Source: Effrenium voratum
Taxonomy: Eukaryota; Sar; Dinophyceae; Suessiales; Symbiodiniaceae
Assembly (NCBI GenBank): GCA_963377175.1
Contig: CAUJNA010002824.1
Coordinates: forward strand, 685,475 to 749,474
DNA: 64,000 bases
Direction of reading: 5' to 3'
Below, one piece after another: positions 56,104 through 64,000 of the stretch (position 1 is its first letter; each line of letters begins with the position of its first letter). The notes under the pieces were generated by a model. It made no database searches. It was not told the origin of the DNA and was given only the letters and a program-made list of their open reading frames with translations. The translations under genes were made by a program, and so were the position numbers.

Positions 56104-57705
56104 ATGGATAATATAATTGCAGAAAGTGAAACTACAATGATTAACTCGTTAAATTTTGGACTTCCAGAAACAGCACAATACATCACAGACAGAAGACACG
56201 TTAATTATTTTCCATCGGGTAGTAATGTTTATAATCCAAATGCAGGAAACAAAAATATTAGATTTCATATATCAGGAGAAGACAACACATATATTGATTT
56301 ATCAAGTATTCGTTTATTTGCAAATCTTCAAAACACCGACGGAACACGAAGCCATTTTTTACGACCGTTAGGAAATTTGTCATCCTTCTTCAGTCGTTAT
56401 AGATGCACAGTAGGCGGACAACAGGTTCAGGATATTATTGAATATAATAGACATTGCGAATTGTATAATTCTTTTAAAAGTCAAGATGCCAGAGATATGG
56501 ACGATTTAGAAGGTGGCGCTAATCCTCGTTGGGATGATGACTGGCGACACACATATGCTACTGGATTGGCAGAATTTATTGATGTCAATACACGAACCGA
56601 TCCCACTGCCGACCCTGAGGCAGTTGCAATTTCAACTACAAAAGACCATAACAATTGGGGAGACTTAACATCGCGATATACTCGCCATTCGGTAGCAGGA
56701 ATTCCCGGCGCTAATGGTTATATGCGATTAGGACATAAACCGGTATGCGGACTGTTAGAAAGCAATTATTATTTACCTCTTCGTTATGCTCCCCTTGAAT
56801 TGGAATTTACAATTGTATCAAACGAACATATACCAGTAGTTACGCCTTTTACAGTAACTGATGTCAACACTCAAAATGATGCCAAAGGCTATTATTTCAC
56901 AACAGGAGACACCAGCACCAAGTGGGAATTAAATAATGTAATCCTACGAGCAGAGGTAATACAATTGGACAACACGGTCAATAATAATATAGTGAAACAT
57001 TTGTTAGAGGGTCAAAGTTTGAAATTAGTATTTCCAATGTATCACACTATGACACAATCATTCAACGCGGGAGGAAATGAAATTAATATGAACATTGTTA
57101 AATCCGCTTCTAAATTAAATGGTTGCTTCATTACATTGTATCGTGCGCCAAGAGCAGGTGTAGATGCTGATAATGATAATTACTACAGACACGATAATTA
57201 TATTTATAAGAGATGGAATTACTTTTACAACCCTATGATTAATTCAAGAATCTTTGACGGTTTTAACCCAGATGCTGTTGACGGCAGTGGCAATCCTACC
57301 CGTGCGCAATTCCGCGGCAAAGGCTTTCAAAATTCAGATTTAAATTTATCTTGGCAATTACAAATTAATAATAAGAAATATCCAGAGTTTGAATGCCAGA
57401 GCCTCGCCGAGAGTGCCTACTACCTCCGAAGAACATTACACTATTTGAACCCTGATCAAGACGCCTTTAGCATTTCATATAAACGCTACAGAGAAGACAA
57501 GTTCGTTATTGGGATTTCATTTGAGAAAATGGCAGACACTAATTTTACTGGACAGAATACTAAAATGGGTGGTTTACTCGTTTTTAAATTGAAAGGGTCT
57601 AACAGAGCACTGACAGATAATGAAGATGTGCGAGAATTATTTGTGCATATGATTTCGGAGTCTGTTCTGGAATTACGCGAAAGTGGGAGCGTGCTTTACG
57701 ATTAA
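56104..57705 (+). CDS. Major capsid protein (double jelly-roll)
   Basis: 533 residues. It opens with FGLPETAQYITDRRHVNYF and PSGSNVYNP, the start typical of PLV major capsid proteins, followed by IRFHISGEDNTYIDLSS, a first jelly-roll with GGQQVQDI, and a second half with LEFTIV, GCFITLYRA and YPEFECQSLAESAYYL. The length suits the 500-600-residue PLV type. It builds the icosahedral capsid with the minor capsid protein at 53001-53855. Frame intact and long, which argues that the insertion is fairly recent. Identification rests on recognisable sequence pattern and context (adjacent ATPase, penton, lipase). Confidence 0.85.
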   Translation: MDNIIAESETTMINSLNFGLPETAQYITDRRHVNYFPSGSNVYNPNAGNKNIRFHISGEDNTYIDLSSIRLFANLQNTDGTRSHFLRPLGNLSSFFSRYRCTVGGQQVQDIIEYNRHCELYNSFKSQDARDMDDLEGGANPRWDDDWRHTYATGLAEFIDVNTRTDPTADPEAVAISTTKDHNNWGDLTSRYTRHSVAGIPGANGYMRLGHKPVCGLLESNYYLPLRYAPLELEFTIVSNEHIPVVTPFTVTDVNTQNDAKGYYFTTGDTSTKWELNNVILRAEVIQLDNTVNNNIVKHLLEGQSLKLVFPMYHTMTQSFNAGGNEINMNIVKSASKLNGCFITLYRAPRAGVDADNDNYYRHDNYIYKRWNYFYNPMINSRIFDGFNPDAVDGSGNPTRAQFRGKGFQNSDLNLSWQLQINNKKYPEFECQSLAESAYYLRRTLHYLNPDQDAFSISYKRYREDKFVIGISFEKMADTNFTGQNTKMGGLLVFKLKGSNRALTDNEDVRELFVHMISESVLELRESGSVLYD

Positions 57706-57731
57706 AATTAAAATCTATGATAAATATATAA

Positions 57732-58049
57732 ATGTATCGTCATCACAAGAAGAATGCGAAGAAAAATAAAGGTAAGATATTTTTACAATCCTCACAAATT
57801 AAATATAGTCCATTTGATTTAAAAGATAATGAATATCTAAAACATCTACACGAACAAATGAAGTTAATAAACTCACAGGAAGCATCAGTAGCATTTAGAA
57901 AACACATTCAAGAAGGACACGCCAGAGCAAATTATCAAAATGAATTAGACAGATTAACAATGGAACTACACCGCCCAAATCTACCACATAGCACATTAGA
58001 GCACCTACAAAAAAGAATTGAAGAGTTGAAAAAATTAACATTTAATTAA
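57732..58049 (+). CDS. Small helical protein, likely virion-associated
   Basis: 105 residues. Basic N-terminus (YRHHKKNAKKNKGK), then a helical coiled-coil body with HLHEQMKLINSQEASVAF and LEHLQKRIEELKKL. No family recognised. It follows the capsid gene after 26 bp, so probably a late structural or assembly factor (inference from place). Confidence 0.6.
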   Translation: MYRHHKKNAKKNKGKIFLQSSQIKYSPFDLKDNEYLKHLHEQMKLINSQEASVAFRKHIQEGHARANYQNELDRLTMELHRPNLPHSTLEHLQKRIEELKKLTFN

Positions 58050-58090
58050 AATATATTGATATAATATTTTCTAATTAATATTATATTGAT

Positions 58091-59092
58091 ATGACAACAA
58101 CCCAAAGTCTAGAATTAATAAATCCATATGCAAAATTTGGATTGAAACGACGACCTACTTATGAAGAAATCGCTAACCTAATAGGCGAGAAAGAACAATT
58201 AACAGGAAAACTGCCTAACCGAGATGCTACATTCTTCAAAGCAAGTCCTCAAGGAAGTTTTTTTGATGGAAGCGACCACTTAGAATTATTGAAAGACCAA
58301 CAGATGAGAATATTAGACAGGCAGATGAGAGAGATAATGATGAAACAGGAAGCGCGCAGAAACGGGCACACTTATGCAGTGCATAGGATGAATGCTGACA
58401 CACCATTAACCAGAAACGCAGAAGCAATAGAAGATGAATATGATTTTTCAACACCACAACAACCGGCAAGGCAACACGAAGGGATGGTAGATACAAGACT
58501 GCAAGAACTAGCAACAGCAACAAAAGAAAGAGTAAATGAAGTGAGTCAAGCAATGGCATCAAATTTAAGAGATATGGGCGGAACAATTTTTCAAAGAATG
58601 CTAGGCAATAGACAATCGACACCATCAGCACCAACACAAGCACCGCCAACAAGAGCAGACGATATTCAATCAATGGCATTAGAAGATGTTGAATTACCAC
58701 AGGAAGCAGTAGATGACAGTTTTTATGGATCAGCGCCACCAATTCAACAAGCATCAGGAGCATCATCACAGCAACCGCCGCCATTACCGAGAATGCCATT
58801 ATTCAAAACAACAATAGATAATACTATTAGTCCCGCTTACTGGAAAGACAACCTTAATTTAACAGTAAATGATATTAAATTTCAATTTTATTTAAGAGGA
58901 ATTCAAGTGCCAGAAGAAAGCGAAATACAGGAAGAATTGAAACACAAAGGCAGAGGCAAGGCGAGAACATACAAAGAATATTTAGTAGATATGATTTTAG
59001 ATACTATTGATAATGGCGGGTGGATAGTAAATTTAGGCAAAAGTAGAATAGAAGAACTCAAGGCAAGTTTTAAAGGTAAAGGAAAGAAATAA
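58091..59092 (+). CDS. Modular protein with a conserved-looking C-terminal domain, unknown function
   Basis: 333 residues. N-terminal part (MTTTQSLELINPYAKFG, RRPTYEEIANLI) and a helix-rich segment to about 120, then Ala/Gln/Pro-rich low complexity (about 170-235). A compact C-terminal domain has ISPAYWKDNLNLTVNDIKF, YLRGIQVPEE, YKEYLVDMILD and GWIVNLGKSRIEELK. It ends in a basic tail (FKGKGKK). It lies among virion genes. I do not know the family; a scaffolding or internal virion protein is possible. A long open frame on the opposite strand (58236-58799) is a shadow. Confidence 0.7.
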   Translation: MTTTQSLELINPYAKFGLKRRPTYEEIANLIGEKEQLTGKLPNRDATFFKASPQGSFFDGSDHLELLKDQQMRILDRQMREIMMKQEARRNGHTYAVHRMNADTPLTRNAEAIEDEYDFSTPQQPARQHEGMVDTRLQELATATKERVNEVSQAMASNLRDMGGTIFQRMLGNRQSTPSAPTQAPPTRADDIQSMALEDVELPQEAVDDSFYGSAPPIQQASGASSQQPPPLPRMPLFKTTIDNTISPAYWKDNLNLTVNDIKFQFYLRGIQVPEESEIQEELKHKGRGKARTYKEYLVDMILDTIDNGGWIVNLGKSRIEELKASFKGKGKK

Positions 59093-59106
59093 TATAAATA
59101 ATTATA

Positions 59107-59913
59107 ATGATAATATTAACTAAAAACATACTGAAAAGAAAGAAGCAAAAGTTCAATGATAAATATGATCACGACAGTTTTTCAATACATAACCTAACAA
59201 AACCAAACACACCAACAACAATACAACCACCGAAAATGATGAAAAAGGGCATACCGAGAGAATTTATTGACATTGCAACCAATACAGATACAATCGCCAC
59301 AGAAACCAGAGAGACTCAAGAAAAGTTATTCAATGATGCAAATCAACCATTAAATATGACATTTGAAGCGTTTAAGGTAAAGGAAAACCAGGACAATATG
59401 TTTAAAATAATGCTTAAAAACTTTTGGCACAACACACACAAGAGAAATGAACCAACAAGAACACAAGCAACACAAACACTGACAAACCAACGCGACGCGA
59501 TGGTGTCAGCCTTTACTAAAATGCTCGACAACAACAAACCGCCAGAACCACCACCAAAGAAACCACCAGATGAGGATGACAGCGATGAAGAAGAAAAGAA
59601 GTTCAAACTGACAAAAATGATAGAAATAATGCTACACCACGGCGCTACAGTAGCAGATATCATATTAAACTTATCGCACAGCGCAATTGCAACAACTATA
59701 AATATCGCAGATTTAGTCAATCAAATAACAGCAGGAAATGCACAAGCTAGCAGTAGTTCTTCTAATGAAATTATTAGTGTTCATAGTTCTCCCCCTGTTA
59801 CTGTCCATAGTTCTTCATCTGAAAGTCCAACAGAAATACCAGCACCAACTGAAGACGAAGAAGAAGAAGAAGAAAACCAACATTTCAATTTTGAAAAATT
59901 AAAATCTAAATAA
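59107..59913 (+). CDS. Acidic-tailed protein with a short hydrophobic segment, unknown function
   Basis: 268 residues. A basic start (TKNILKRKKQKFNDKYDHD), a Thr/Asn-rich middle, a Pro-rich EPPPKKPPDEDDSDEEE linker near 150-165, a helix of moderate hydrophobicity (MIEIMLHHGATVADIILNLS) and a Ser-rich, then poly-Glu C-terminus. Composition suggests disorder. 15 bp after the previous gene, so probably co-expressed. No family recognised. Confidence 0.65.
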   Translation: MIILTKNILKRKKQKFNDKYDHDSFSIHNLTKPNTPTTIQPPKMMKKGIPREFIDIATNTDTIATETRETQEKLFNDANQPLNMTFEAFKVKENQDNMFKIMLKNFWHNTHKRNEPTRTQATQTLTNQRDAMVSAFTKMLDNNKPPEPPPKKPPDEDDSDEEEKKFKLTKMIEIMLHHGATVADIILNLSHSAIATTINIADLVNQITAGNAQASSSSSNEIISVHSSPPVTVHSSSSESPTEIPAPTEDEEEEEENQHFNFEKLKSK

Positions 59914-59924
59914 TATTATATATA

Positions 59925-60134
59925 ATGGGTATTGGTCAAAGTAAAAATAATGAAAATAATAGTTTGGAAGACATTAAGAATTTAAGTATAGATGAAAAAA
60001 CACGAGCAGACACTTTAATTATTAAATCTCTTCAAGAATGTGTGGCACGAATTGAGAAACTGGAGAAAGAAAAATCTGACAAATTAATATATAAACTTCC
60101 TGCTTTACAATTTTGCAATGCTTCGTTAATTTAA
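59925..60134 (+). CDS. Small protein with possible N-myristoylation site
   Basis: 69 residues, starting MGIGQSKNNEN: Gly2 and Ser6 match the consensus for N-myristoylation. A coiled coil follows (ECVARIEKLEKEKSDKL) and a short hydrophobic tail. It could anchor to membranes or to a lipid-linked virion layer; this is inferred only from the N-terminus. It ends against the convergent gene at 60164 with a hairpin between. Confidence 0.55.
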   Translation: MGIGQSKNNENNSLEDIKNLSIDEKTRADTLIIKSLQECVARIEKLEKEKSDKLIYKLPALQFCNASLI

Positions 60135-60169
60135 ATTAATAATATTAACATATAATAATATTATTAATT
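60134..60169. terminator. A/T hairpin between convergent genes
   Basis: AATTAATAATATTA (60134-60147) and its exact reverse complement (60156-60169) around an 8-nt loop. It overlaps the last base of the + gene and the stop of the - gene, so it could act as a two-way 3' end signal. Confidence 0.6.
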
Positions 60170-60397
60170 GCTATCATAATCTGTCATTTTATCCTCTGGT
60201 ATTGTTGTTGAAGTAGTACTACTTATATCATCTATTAAATATTCTTCATCAACAAAATTATTTTGAAATCTTAATAATTCCTCGTCTGTTGGTCGTCTTT
60301 TTAACACTTTATAAAGTTTATGTATCCAAGAATTAGTATGAAAGTTATAATTACCTCTACGATAAAATCCACCACATCTACATAGTTTCATTGACAT
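60164..60397 (-). CDS. Small protein with CxC...H.....H zinc-type motif
   Basis: 77 residues. CRCGGFYRRGNYNFHTNSWIH places two Cys and two His as in small C2H2-like fingers; RRPTDEELLRFQ forms a helix, and the tail is acidic and Ser/Thr-rich. It lies 30 bp downstream of the packaging ATPase gene on the same strand. Role unknown; DNA binding is possible. Confidence 0.65.
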   Translation of the reverse strand: MSMKLCRCGGFYRRGNYNFHTNSWIHKLYKVLKRRPTDEELLRFQNNFVDEEYLIDDISSTTSTTIPEDKMTDYDSN

Positions 60398-60427
60398 ATT
60401 ATTATATTATATTAAATTAGAATATCT

Positions 60428-61192
60428 TTATTCATCATTCGTAATTTGAAACGCCTGTTCAAATCTGATATGAAACATTTTGTTAATGTCTTTAGCATTC
60501 ATATTCACGTAGAAGAAACTATAAGGTGCGTCATTCACGGCTTGATGATACATATCTAATAATTGCTGTTTATCAACAATGGCGCTATTTTCTTCAATAA
60601 AACTCATTAACTCACTTGCATTTTTCAACCTAAAAATATATAATGAACTGGCATTTAAACGAATGATAGGCGCTAAAACATTATATTTTTGTGTTGAACA
60701 AATCACACTTACTGCATCGTGCCTGCCTCTTGTAAATAATCCATGTAATAATTTACTATATCTAACAAATTTAGGGTCGTCTGCGTGGTCATCTATCACA
60801 ATTAATATTGAATGCAGTTTCTTTATCTTTTTGGATTTCATATAATTAATTATTTTCTTCTGTCTTTCAATTACATTTTCTAAATCACTTGGATTATAAT
60901 TATCAAAATATATTTGTTCTTTTTCATCATCTACGTGCAATTCATCCCTGATGTATTTTTTAACTTCTGTAAAAGTTGGGTCATTATGAACGCTGGGTGA
61001 AAATATAAATATTCTTGCAAATGAATTTCTATAAACATTTAAAATAAGATTCTGAACTAAAACTGTTTTGCCTCCCGTCGAACTCGCAACTATAATACTT
61101 CTAAATGGTAATTTTGGCACGTGCTCATATTTAGATTGTTTGAATTCATATTCAGTTATGTTTATTGGTTTTATTATTGGGACATCTGTCAT
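60428..61192 (-). CDS. A32/FtsK-HerA-type genome-packaging ATPase
   Basis: 254 residues from the Met at 61192 (MTDVPIIKPI). The frame is open 72 codons further upstream, but that part crosses the structured locus and looks non-coding. Walker A is ASSTGGKT (Lys42), Walker B ILIVIDDHAD (Asp134, Asp135), a downstream STQ (Gln168) fits the sensor position, and LFTRGRH offers Arg residues for the finger. This is the packaging ATPase found with double-jelly-roll capsids in PLVs, virophages and NCLDVs; it pumps DNA into the capsid. Frame intact. Confidence 0.88.
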   Translation of the reverse strand: MTDVPIIKPINITEYEFKQSKYEHVPKLPFRSIIVASSTGGKTVLVQNLILNVYRNSFARIFIFSPSVHNDPTFTEVKKYIRDELHVDDEKEQIYFDNYNPSDLENVIERQKKIINYMKSKKIKKLHSILIVIDDHADDPKFVRYSKLLHGLFTRGRHDAVSVICSTQKYNVLAPIIRLNASSLYIFRLKNASELMSFIEENSAIVDKQQLLDMYHQAVNDAPYSFFYVNMNAKDINKMFHIRFEQAFQITNDE

Positions 61193-61250
61193 AGTTGATA
61201 TTAAAGAAATATAGAAAATTATATTAAAAATTAACTTGTAATTAATATTA

Positions 61251-61396
61251 AATGGACGCGAGGAACGAGCCTCGCGTGCTAACGCGACCATCATTATGTT
61301 ATGAGTGGCGGTGAATAACATAATGGAACAGGTGTCCATTGCTTCAATCAATAAGCATTGAAGATAATTAGTTTTGTGTCTTGCTCGCGTGTGCAA
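61251..61396 (+). ncRNA. Candidate structured RNA or multi-stem DNA locus
   Basis: A GC-richer patch in A/T-rich surroundings forms several perfect stems: P1 61251-61257 with 61334-61340 (7 bp), enclosing P2 61258-61263/61270-61275 (6 bp, loop AACGAG) and P3 61292-61302/61315-61325 (11 bp, loop GAGTGGCGGTGA), a three-way junction. P4 61342-61348/61357-61363 (7 bp) follows, and a short stem at 61381-61396. ATTAAAGAAATA about 40 bp upstream resembles the promoter motif core. Strand is uncertain. It is not a tRNA and I recognise no known ribozyme. It could equally be an origin or packaging site. Confidence 0.45.
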
Positions 61397-61446
61397 TGAA
61401 AACCCCAAGTGCTGTGCCCCACCAATATTCTATTATGCATGAAAAT

Positions 61447-61488
61447 AATAAGATTAAATAATTATTTTAATAATTATTTCATCTTATT
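61447..61488. promoter_or_regulatory. Long A/T palindrome upstream of the 61496 gene
   Basis: Two 20-bp arms (61447-61466 and 61469-61488) differ at one position and are separated by 2 bp. It ends 7 bp before the ATG at 61496. Comparable in place to the palindrome before the lipase gene. Confidence 0.5.
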
Positions 61489-61495
61489 ATTTAAT

Positions 61496-61690
61496 ATGGA
61501 TAGAAGTTATTCAGATTATATTGATATAATAGATGAAGTAGAGAATATAGAACAAGTAATAATAACTGACAATAAAATTAAAAAATGCTGTTATTATACA
61601 TTAGAATTAATAAAATTAGGAATACAATATATCAAAAATAAAAATGTAAATATTAATATAAATGGGAAAAAAGAAAAACAAAAAGAATAA
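61496..61690 (+). CDS. Small acidic/helical protein, unknown function
   Basis: 64 residues from MDRSYSDYIDIIDEVENIEQ; the frame opens at 61409 but the upstream part runs through the palindrome and is unlikely to be translated. A helix with KKCCYYTLELIKLGIQYIKN and a Lys-rich tail. It overlaps the start of the next gene by 29 bp in another frame. No family recognised. Confidence 0.5.
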   Translation: MDRSYSDYIDIIDEVENIEQVIITDNKIKKCCYYTLELIKLGIQYIKNKNVNININGKKEKQKE

Positions 61691-62027
61691 AACGGATACT
61701 ACAGTTTCTTCAACAGATGAAGACAAAGAAGAAATTGTTAAAGAAACAGCACTAACCGAGTTTGAGTGTCCTATGTGTAAAAAGATGTTAGAAATGAAAA
61801 ATGAAATAGAAATACAAAAGAAAGGAAATTGTAAATGTTCGTGTATTCCGACAAATTTCAAATTGAGTAAAAACGATAAGAAAATGAATATTGATAAAAC
61901 CAAAGACAGTATAAATCTGGAAACGGATGTTCATAATATAACTTTTAAATGGGGGAGGCATGCGTCGCCATCCGATAATGGTGATAACGAAGCACAGGAA
62001 ACTATTAAACAAATGATGAAAATTTAG
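61662..62027 (+). CDS. Small protein with a Cys4 zinc-type motif
   Basis: 121 residues. Lys-rich start (GKKKNKKNKTDTT), acidic segment, then FECPMCKKMLEMK and, 19 residues after the first pair, CKCSC: a likely Cys4 zinc site. The C-terminal part has ITFKWGRHASPSDN. Unknown function. The start overlaps the previous gene, so the two may be translated from one transcript. Confidence 0.6.
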   Translation: MGKKKNKKNKTDTTVSSTDEDKEEIVKETALTEFECPMCKKMLEMKNEIEIQKKGNCKCSCIPTNFKLSKNDKKMNIDKTKDSINLETDVHNITFKWGRHASPSDNGDNEAQETIKQMMKI

Positions 62028-62114
62028 TACTTAAAGAGTAGATTTTACATTAAATCAATTTTATAAATAAATAAATATTTAAATAAATAATTATATAAAT
62101 AAATATATATAGAA

Positions 62115-62453
62115 ATGTCTGAAGTTGAAAGTGATGTTATTGTTGAACTATCAAAGAAGATAATGACGGTTAGTAAAAATGTTAAACTGTTGTACGAGAT
62201 GATAAAAACTATTGACCAGAAACTTGATGCAAAGGCATACGAACCAAAAAACAACAATGAAGAGAAGGAAAAGATTGATAAGATCTTTGAAAAGAAGGGG
62301 ATAGGCAGACCCAGCGGTGATTATGACACGAAGCGTAAAAAATATTGTGATATGTTAAATAAGGGACAAATCAAAAGTCCAAAGGAACAAACATTAGAAT
62401 ACTATAAGATTATTAAGGGCGATGATGGTAAATATGTAATTGTTGAAAATTAA
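62115..62453 (+). CDS. Coiled-coil protein with an AT-hook-like motif
   Basis: 112 residues. A N-terminal coiled coil (VELSKKIMTVSKNVKLLYEM), then KKGIGRPSGDYDTKRKKY, where GRP flanked by basic residues recalls an AT-hook, and a C-terminal YYKIIKGDDGKYVIVEN strand pair. It could bind the A/T-rich element DNA (inference). ACTTAAAGAGTAGA about 70 bp upstream is a weak variant of the promoter-like motif. Confidence 0.6.
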   Translation: MSEVESDVIVELSKKIMTVSKNVKLLYEMIKTIDQKLDAKAYEPKNNNEEKEKIDKIFEKKGIGRPSGDYDTKRKKYCDMLNKGQIKSPKEQTLEYYKIIKGDDGKYVIVEN

Positions 62454-62464
62454 AATATAAACAA

Positions 62465-62492
62465 TTCTTGTAACAAAGTATTTAAAGAAATA
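62465..62492 (+). promoter_or_regulatory. PLV promoter-like motif, copy 5
   Basis: TTCTTGTAACAAA joined to GTATTTAAAGAAATA on the + strand, ending 25 bp before the ATG at 62518. The only clear copy in the right arm. Confidence 0.82.
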
Positions 62493-62517
62493 CTAATTAT
62501 ATATATTAATAGAAATA

Positions 62518-62987
62518 ATGCTATTCAATTATAACAACTGTAAAAACTGTAAAATCAATAAAAGGGATACATTCACTTTAAGACAGAAAATACCAATTGA
62601 AATTTGTTATATTATTAGTAATTATTACCCACATTGCGCCAAGTGTTCTAATATGATATCACAGGAAGAACAGTTTATTCATAGAATAAAAGCACTATAT
62701 GGAGATGGTTTAAGCAAAATAGAATATCAATTACGCTGGTTTTCAAAGCACAACAACAAACCTCTCACATATGATTTTATATTGGATGATGACAGGGTAT
62801 TGAAGAAAGAAATTGACAAATTATTTGACGCGGTTGATGTGAAAAAAAGCTTTACAGATAAACAGTGCCGATTAGCCATAAAATCATTTGCTAAAAAAAA
62901 CTTGCTCCTCATTCATTGTGTGCTTGAAAATTGTTACAACAAACAAAATGCAAGACGAGTTCCAGATTATTGTATTGAATATTTAAT
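62518..62987 (+). CDS. Cys-rich protein, PLV family member 3 (truncated by the gap)
   Basis: At least 156 residues before the N run. NCKNCKINKR, then about 20 residues later EICYIISNYYPHCAKC: the zinc-type pattern shared with 41424-42017 and 48154-49432. The rest is helical with WFSKHNNKPLTYDFILDDD and KKSFTDKQCRLAIKSFAKKN. Any translated sequence beyond 62987 across the N run is meaningless, since the following DNA belongs to the retroelement. Function unknown. Confidence 0.7.
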
Positions 62988-63087
62988 NNNNNNNNNNNNN
63001 NNNNNNNNNNNNNNNNNNNNNNNNNNNNNNNNNNNNNNNNNNNNNNNNNNNNNNNNNNNNNNNNNNNNNNNNNNNNNNNNNNNNNNN
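62988..63087. other. Assembly gap (100 N)
   Basis: Exactly 100 N, a conventional placeholder for a gap of unknown length. The right end of the PLV is lost in it. Confidence 0.99.
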
Positions 63088-64000
63088 TGGCGCCTGTCAT
63101 CAACCCTCAGCACAATCCGACCTATGCGATCCTGGACAACGGATGTACCAGACCCGTGGGCAGCTGGCATGCAATCCAGCGTTTTACACAGGCCATATGA
63201 GGGACCTCATCTCCTATCAGTACATCCCGGCCGAGACCAAGTTCACTTTTGCAAATGGAGAAACAGCCAAGGTAAATTGGACCTTACATCTCCGATATCA
63301 CACAACTCCTCCATGCACCAACATCGACGTCCTTGAACAAGGAACTGTACCGATCCTCCTCAGTATCAGTCAGATGCGGAACCTCTACATGACCATCGAG
63401 CACACACCTCAATGTGACAAGATCACACGCAAGGCCTTTGGCATGAACCGTCAAGCAGTGCCAGTATCCGGCACAGGACATACACTCGTCGACCTTGCTG
63501 GAGTTGCAAGAGTGAAAGCACATGGAGAAGTTGCCATCAAGGGCCTCACCAACTACGTCTACGACGATGACAACAGCATCAGGTTTCCCTCCGGGGATAT
63601 CTCCAAGAGTGAAACTGTTTGTGCGTCCAAATCATCCGAGACGAAGGAGGACCTAGCAACTCCTAAAATCATTGGGTCTCAAAAACAGGACCATTGGATC
63701 CTTGACAAGAAGAACAAGCAGCTCATCCGTGTGCACATCACGCCTCGCAAGGCGTTGTTCACACCAAATGGAGCCAAGGAATGTCCAATCAATCCTGATA
63801 ATATCAGCCGAGAGCGTACTACGAAAATCATTGATGCATCCGAAGGTGGAGATCCAGACATCCTAGAAGACAATTGGAGACTTACATCCCAGGCAAACAA
63901 ACAAATGATTAACCTGTGGATAGGTAAGACCATTTTCACCTTCACGGACAATTCGCTTGAGGACGAAGAAGCAGGTTCAGGATCGGCAGCAGACAGGATC
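63088..64000 (+). pseudogene. Second copy of the copia protease region
   Basis: Matches 28153-29065 collinearly (constant offset 34,935) with no difference found in the stretches compared, including the frame change around AILDNGCT. Either a very young second retroelement copy or a scaffold-end duplication. Confidence 0.9.

Noticed and set aside
58236..58799. 187-codon Leu/Val-rich minus frame
   Set aside because: Shadow of the + gene at 58091-59092, whose codon pattern and context are better.
61193..61408. 72-codon N-terminal extension of the packaging ATPase
   Set aside because: It crosses the structured locus, has a different base composition, and the Met at 61192 starts the conserved-looking protein.
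62988..63336. Open frame running across the N run into downstream DNA
   Set aside because: It joins a PLV gene to retroelement sequence through unknown bases; not a real fusion.

Overview
The window looks like a dinoflagellate nuclear scaffold, most likely Suessiales/Symbiodiniaceae-like. This is inferred from a copia-type retroelement with the gag, protease, integrase and DNA-methyltransferase-like layout known from that lineage, from very long stretches of mid-GC DNA with almost no genes, and from abundant simple-sequence DNA. The species cannot be fixed from sequence alone. Two low-GC blocks stand out from this background. The large one (about 38.7-63.0 kb) is an integrated virus-like element.

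Layout. 1-22.1 kb: host DNA with microsatellites and one convincing exon-like reading frame (a four-helix membrane protein, 9587-10033). 22.1-35.2 kb: a decayed copia-type element on the + strand. Its gag is split from the rest by a 4-kb nest of duplications, minisatellites and tRNA-derived SINE-like units. Downstream come an aspartic protease, an integrase, a cytosine-C5-methyltransferase-like domain, an RNA 2'-phosphotransferase (KptA/Tpt1)-like domain and an EEP-nuclease-like domain. I see no reverse transcriptase. A 0.5-kb terminal-inverted-repeat element interrupts it. A tRNA-Ala(AGC) gene lies at its end (35173-35244, - strand). 35.6-38.7 kb: a 500-bp G/T-only tract, a TTTC microsatellite, a broken TDP2-like phosphodiesterase and a 61-bp tandem array. 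38.7-40.05 kb: the relic N-terminal half of a Polinton/Maverick-type DNA polymerase B. 40.05-41.05 kb: an unassigned mid-GC insert.

41.4-62.99 kb: a nearly complete endogenous Polinton-like virus (PLV). Left arm (- strand): a Cys-rich protein, a giant DNA polymerase B-helicase-HNH gene, a GIY-YIG nuclease, a DDE integrase, a second Cys-rich protein, a small coiled-coil protein, a tail-fibre-like protein ending in a peptidase S74 chaperone, a zinc-finger protein and the minor capsid protein. Right arm (mostly + strand): a lipase, a second GIY-YIG nuclease, small proteins, the double-jelly-roll major capsid protein, several virion-type proteins of unknown role, then the packaging ATPase (-) and three small + genes, ending in a third Cys-rich gene cut by a 100-N gap. 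Together these cover replication, integration, capsid assembly and DNA packaging. No capsid maturation protease was recognised.

The PLV has its own regulatory vocabulary. A 27-bp promoter-like motif stands 22-29 bp upstream of five start codons: the three Cys-rich genes, the polymerase and one small gene. A/T palindromes lie at gene borders, a GC-rich hairpin array sits in one intergenic space, and a multi-stem structured locus lies next to the ATPase gene. Several PLV genes are broken by single-base changes, mostly at A/T homopolymers, so either the copy is recently inactivated or the assembly carries homopolymer errors. After the gap, 63088-64000 repeats 28153-29065 with no visible difference, which suggests either a second retroelement copy or a scaffolding duplication.
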